DNA of 64,000 bases from Clostridium gelidum (GTDB lineage Bacteria > Bacillota > Clostridia > Clostridiales > Clostridiaceae): positions 3,691,001 to 3,755,000 of the forward strand of contig NZ_AP024849.1 of the NCBI RefSeq assembly GCF_019977655.1, given 5' to 3'. Positions 60,847 to 64,000 of the stretch are shown piece by piece. The first letter of the stretch is position 1. Each line of letters begins with the position of its first letter. A program made the position numbers and the translations under genes. Under the pieces are notes generated by a model. That model was not told the origin of the DNA, ran no database searches, and saw only the letters and a program-made list of their open reading frames with translations.

Positions 60847-61890
60847 TTACTTTTCTATTTGAATTGATACAATAAATGATGCTCCTTTATTTATTTCACT
60901 TTCTACTCTAATACTTCCACCATGTAAATTAACGATTTTCTTAGTAATAGCAAGACCTAATCCATTTCCTCCAAGTTCTCTTTTTCTTGATTTATCAACC
61001 ATATAAAAGCGTTCAAATATACGTTTTTGTTCTTCTTCATTAACACCAACACCACTATCTTTAATTGTTACTTCAATATTAGAATCATGATTTTCAATAG
61101 TTACATAGATTTTGCTACCATAAGGTGTAAATTTAATTCCATTATTTAATAGATTAATCCAAACTTCACTCATAAGTTCTTTATCCGCATTTACAATGGT
61201 ATGTGGACATTCTATTTCAAATTCAATATTCTTTTTTGACCATTGAGGTTCTAAAGACAAAATAACATTTTTAAGTTGCTTGTCTAAATCATATGTTTCA
61301 ATTTGCAATTCCTTAGTTCCACAATCTAAAGATGATAGCTTTAATAAATTATCGCTTAATTTAGAGAGCCTTTTAGTCTCTGTTTCAATAATTTCTAAAT
61401 AAGATTTCTTTTCTTCATAAGATAAATTTTCATTTTGTAATAATGCAGCAAATCCCCTTATAGAAGTAAGAGGAGATTGTATTTCATGAGATACATTAGA
61501 AACAAAGTCTTGACGCATGCTTTCCATACTGCTTAATTGTTTTGCCATATTATTTACTTTCACTGATAATTCACTCATTAAATGATCATGCCTAGACCCA
61601 TTACTTTCTATAGAAACATTAAAATCTCCATTACCTATTTTATCAATTGCATTAAATATCATTTTAAATCTTTGTGATAAATGTCCACCATCTTTATGAA
61701 TGATTAAAACAACAACTAAATATATTGCAATTCCTAAAAAACAGCTTATTATATTTAATGTCATAATAAAATAATTAATGTTAATATTAAAAACTTTATA
61801 TATTATAAAAAATCCAATAATAATAGATGAAATTATTCCAATTAAATTTATAGTATGATGAGCAAATCTTTTAATATCAATTTTCCTCAT
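60847..61890 (-). CDS. sensor histidine kinase
   Basis: 347 residues. Two membrane segments (about 13-32 and 41-64) enclose a very short loop, so the signal is probably sensed within the membrane. A HAMP-like linker (70-120) leads to the HisKA domain 'FVSNVSHEIQSPLTSIRGFA' with His135. The ATPase domain has the N box 'EVWINLLNNGIKFTPYG', 'IKDSGVGVNEEEQKRIFERF' and 'GGNGLGLAITKKIVNLHGG'. Gln instead of the usual Thr/Lys-x-Pro neighbours the His (EIQSP), a minor variant. It overlaps the response regulator gene by 14 bases. Confidence 0.92.
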   Translation of the reverse strand: MRKIDIKRFAHHTINLIGIISSIIIGFFIIYKVFNININYFIMTLNIISCFLGIAIYLVVVLIIHKDGGHLSQRFKMIFNAIDKIGNGDFNVSIESNGSRHDHLMSELSVKVNNMAKQLSSMESMRQDFVSNVSHEIQSPLTSIRGFAALLQNENLSYEEKKSYLEIIETETKRLSKLSDNLLKLSSLDCGTKELQIETYDLDKQLKNVILSLEPQWSKKNIEFEIECPHTIVNADKELMSEVWINLLNNGIKFTPYGSKIYVTIENHDSNIEVTIKDSGVGVNEEEQKRIFERFYMVDKSRKRELGGNGLGLAITKKIVNLHGGSIRVESEINKGASFIVSIQIEK

Positions 61891-62560
61891 TTATTTCCTC
61901 CAGCCTATATCCCAAACCTCTTATAGTTGTTATTTTAATTCCAAACTCATCCTTAGAAAATTTATCACGTAATCTCCCAATATGTACATCTAAAGTTCTC
62001 TCATTACCATCAAAATCATATCCCCAAATATTTTCTATTAATAATTCTCTAGAGAAAGTCTTTCCGGATGTACTTGCAAGGGTAAATAGTAGTTCAAATT
62101 CCTTTAATGGTAAAGTAATATTTTCTGAATTTGTTTCAACAATAAACCGATTTTTGTCTATAATAATATTCCCGATACTTATAGTTTGTGATTCATTTAT
62201 ACGATAACGCTTTAAAAGTGCCTTTACTCTAGCTATAAGCTCCATTGGTTCAAAAGGTTTAGTTAAATAATCATCAGCACCAATTCCAAAACCTTTGACC
62301 TTCTGAATTGTTTCACCTAATACAGTCAGCATTAAAATAGGCATATTGCTAAATGAACGTACCTCTTTGCAAAGTTCCCATCCATCCATATTTGGCATCA
62401 TAACATCTGTAATAAGCATGTCCACTTTTTCGTGTTCTATTTTTTCCAAAGCATCTACCCCATCAAATGCTACAACTACTTCATAATTTTCATTTTTAAG
62501 TAGTGACTGTATTAATATATTTATATTTTTATCATCATCTACTACTAATATTTTACTCAA
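61877..62560 (-). CDS. OmpR-family response regulator
   Basis: 227 residues from a TTG at 62560, which has aagaggtgg at the right distance; a GTG at 62569 overlaps that site. The receiver domain holds Asp52 in 'VDMLITDVMMPNMDGW' and the acidic pair 'VVDDDKNI'; the C-terminal winged helix has 'LPLKEFELLFTLASTSG', 'FSRELLIENIWGYDFDGN' and 'RTLDVHIGRLRDKF'. With the kinase it forms one two-component system; its targets are unknown, and the MATE exporter downstream is a candidate. Confidence 0.92.
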   Translation of the reverse strand: MSKILVVDDDKNINILIQSLLKNENYEVVVAFDGVDALEKIEHEKVDMLITDVMMPNMDGWELCKEVRSFSNMPILMLTVLGETIQKVKGFGIGADDYLTKPFEPMELIARVKALLKRYRINESQTISIGNIIIDKNRFIVETNSENITLPLKEFELLFTLASTSGKTFSRELLIENIWGYDFDGNERTLDVHIGRLRDKFSKDEFGIKITTIRGLGYRLEEINEEN

Positions 62561-62673
62561 AAGAACCACCTCTTAAGTATATTTTACCATTTTATTTTAA
62601 ACTGAATTTAAATTTCGGACTTTATTTATGCAAATAACATAATATTATTTTGTAATTGATGGTTTCTACATAA

Positions 62674-63474
62674 TTATTTCACAGTTTCAGTAATAGGATA
62701 ATATATATCTATTTTAAATAATCCATTTTCATAATTTACATTATATTGTTCAAGGGGATTTCCATTAATTTCGTAATGATTTAATTGGACCCAGTTTATT
62801 ATATTCTCATAAACATCTCCCTTTTCACTTATGGAATTAGCTGTTGCTGTTACATATAGTCCTTTTTGTATGGTATTAATTTTTAGTTTCCCCTCTTTTC
62901 TGCTTTCTACTGGAATACATACCTCAACATCTGCATTTTCAGGATCATATTCATTTTCAAAATATTTTACAATATGTCCATTCTTTATCCTTAGCCCATT
63001 CTTATTAATATCTTCATAAAGTGAACCTACAATATTTCCAACATCTTTAATATTAATTGTACATCTTTTACTTATGACATTTATAATATCTAATTCAACA
63101 GTTTGAACCTCATATTTTTTACAATTAAATTCTTTATTTTTAATTATTATATTCTCTTTTAATACTTTGCATAAATTATCCTTCATTGCTGATAATCTTG
63201 TTATTTCACCTTCAATAATATTTAATCTCTTTTTTATAATTTCATTATTATTTTCATACCCATTAACTATTATCTCTTTTATCTCTTCAAGAGTTAGTCC
63301 ATATTCTTTAAGCTTTATTATGTTTTTAGCTAAACTGATTTGCTCTTTTGTATAATATCTATAACCATTTTCTTCATTAACATTATAAGGCTTTAATAAA
63401 TCTATATCATCATAGTGTCTAAGAGTTCTTGTAGATACCTTTAATATTAAAGCTAATTGACCAATTGAATACAT
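62674..63474 (-). CDS. MerR-family regulator with GyrI-like domain
   Basis: 266 residues. MerR HTH: 'MYSIGQLALILKVSTRTLRH', 'YDDIDLLKPYNVNEENGYRY', 'YTKEQISLAKNIIKLKEYGL'; a coiled coil follows (about 80-110), then a GyrI/AraC-effector-like ligand domain (about 120-265, 'EVCIPVESRKEGKLKINTIQ', 'NPLEQYNVNYENGLFKIDIY'). Such proteins respond to drugs or small hydrophobic molecules. It starts 6 bases after the stop of the creatininase-like gene (site ttgaggtgattaaat), so it is co-transcribed with it. Confidence 0.88.
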   Translation of the reverse strand: MYSIGQLALILKVSTRTLRHYDDIDLLKPYNVNEENGYRYYTKEQISLAKNIIKLKEYGLTLEEIKEIIVNGYENNNEIIKKRLNIIEGEITRLSAMKDNLCKVLKENIIIKNKEFNCKKYEVQTVELDIINVISKRCTINIKDVGNIVGSLYEDINKNGLRIKNGHIVKYFENEYDPENADVEVCIPVESRKEGKLKINTIQKGLYVTATANSISEKGDVYENIINWVQLNHYEINGNPLEQYNVNYENGLFKIDIYYPITETVK

Positions 63475-63480
63475 ATTTAA

Positions 63481-64000
63481 TCACCTCAAAACCATATAAT
63501 TCATGGCAGATTTTATTTCTTTAGAGAGTTCTGGTATATGATTAGTTATAATAAAATTTAGTATTAATTCACTTGAATTTTGAACCATATCTTTGAATTG
63601 TATTTCGCCTTGTTCTTTACTTGATTCTGCAGGAGTACCTATATATCCTTCCTTGATTCCATATTTTCTCCAACATTTCCCACCACCTTTTATAAATTCT
63701 ACAATATCCATATATACAGGTTGTAAATTTTTATAACACTCTTTAACCAATCGAGGATGATTATATAACATAGAGCAAGTTTCTCTAAAATCAGCATGAA
63801 TCTCTTTTTCCATATCTAAACTATCATTTAAAATTTGCTTATTATTTTTTTCACTTTCAGAATATATTAAACTACTTGCCACCTCTAAAACTTTAAGGGA
63901 ATAATTTGTATTTAATATAATCTTTGCATTTTCAATTGCCTTTACATGACCTAAATCTAGATGATGATTTACTATTACCACTTTGCTAAATCCAGACCTA
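63481..64000 (-). CDS. creatininase-family amidohydrolase, partial at the right edge
   Basis: The frame stays open from the stop at 63481 to the end of the window, so the start lies outside. Visible is 'VVIVNHHLDLGHVKAIENAK', the counterpart of the 'VNGHGGN' strand, then 'MEKEIHADFRETCSMLYNHP' with the metal-binding Glu of the 'A.E.ETS..L' motif, and 'YIGTPAESSKEQGEIQF' which matches 'G..G.P..A....G'. Creatininase-like enzymes cleave cyclic or linear amides with two metal ions. Two of the typical ligands differ (His-His for Gly-His-Gly-Gly), so substrate and activity are uncertain. Confidence 0.65.
   Translation of the reverse strand, partial: RSGFSKVVIVNHHLDLGHVKAIENAKIILNTNYSLKVLEVASSLIYSESEKNNKQILNDSLDMEKEIHADFRETCSMLYNHPRLVKECYKNLQPVYMDIVEFIKGGGKCWRKYGIKEGYIGTPAESSKEQGEIQFKDMVQNSSELILNFIITNHIPELSKEIKSAMNYMVLR

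Overview
The window is AT-rich DNA with strong purine-rich ribosome binding sites, short T-tailed hairpin terminators and a gene content (PTS operons, CcdA/TlpA, LytTR-DUF3021, MocR, Rpn nuclease, DUF2922) that points to a low-GC Firmicute. Clostridium sensu stricto, in the range of C. beijerinckii, C. butyricum or C. saccharoperbutylacetonicum, is the best guess; this is an inference from gene families, not from a marker gene. No rRNA or tRNA gene and no CRISPR array was seen.

Layout. 1-4300: a DUF2922 host gene, then a relic of a phage early region: divergent CI-like and Cro-like repressors with three candidate operators, a replisome organizer overlapping a DnaC-type loader, and a BRO/KilAC antirepressor; no integrase or structural genes are visible. 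4375-4854: a broken Uma2 nuclease gene. 5000-17650: an accessory island transcribed leftwards, built as VgrG - DUF4280 (PAAR-like) - VgrG - two accessory genes - pentapeptide-repeat protein - toxin - LRR protein. Downstream of the intact cassette lie broken copies: a second pentapeptide gene (frameshifted), a third fragment of it, a second toxin N-terminus, an orphan toxin tail with an intact downstream gene, and a SUFU-type immunity gene split into two halves 3.2 kb apart. The island looks like the spike and effector end of a contractile injection system, with a record of C-terminal toxin exchange. No sheath, tube or baseplate genes are in the window.

18000-24600: repeat-rich junk, an alpha/beta hydrolase, a GNAT-EamA operon and a divergent MocR regulator gene cut in two by a complete 1468-bp IS3-family (IS150-like) element with a 3-bp target duplication. 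24600-39400: two sugar operons. The first (celC-celB-90 aa gene-GH4) takes up and cleaves beta-glucosides and has no EIIB gene here; an RpiR regulator gene lies beside it. The second is a sucrose-type region: GH32 sucrose-6-phosphate hydrolase, EIIBC and a GH3 beta-glucosidase, followed by a PRD regulator, a HAD phosphatase, a free EIIA-Glc and a fructokinase. EIIBC lacks its own EIIA, so the free EIIA probably serves it.

39500-48100: a decayed stretch with dispersed repeats, a 188-bp nested inverted repeat, a secreted protein, a choloylglycine-hydrolase family gene, amino-acid-binding proteins (one intact, one internally deleted), an Rpn nuclease, a Gfo/Idh oxidoreductase and an acetyltransferase. 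48100-64000: ordinary chromosomal genes: CcdA-TlpA redox pair, a BAAT-like hydrolase, TetR with a perfect palindromic operator plus a membrane protein, an ABC-2 exporter with a MalT-like LuxR regulator, LytTR-DUF3021-isoprenylcysteine methyltransferase-like operon, a MATE exporter, an OmpR-type two-component system, and a MerR regulator downstream of a partial creatininase-family gene that runs off the right edge.
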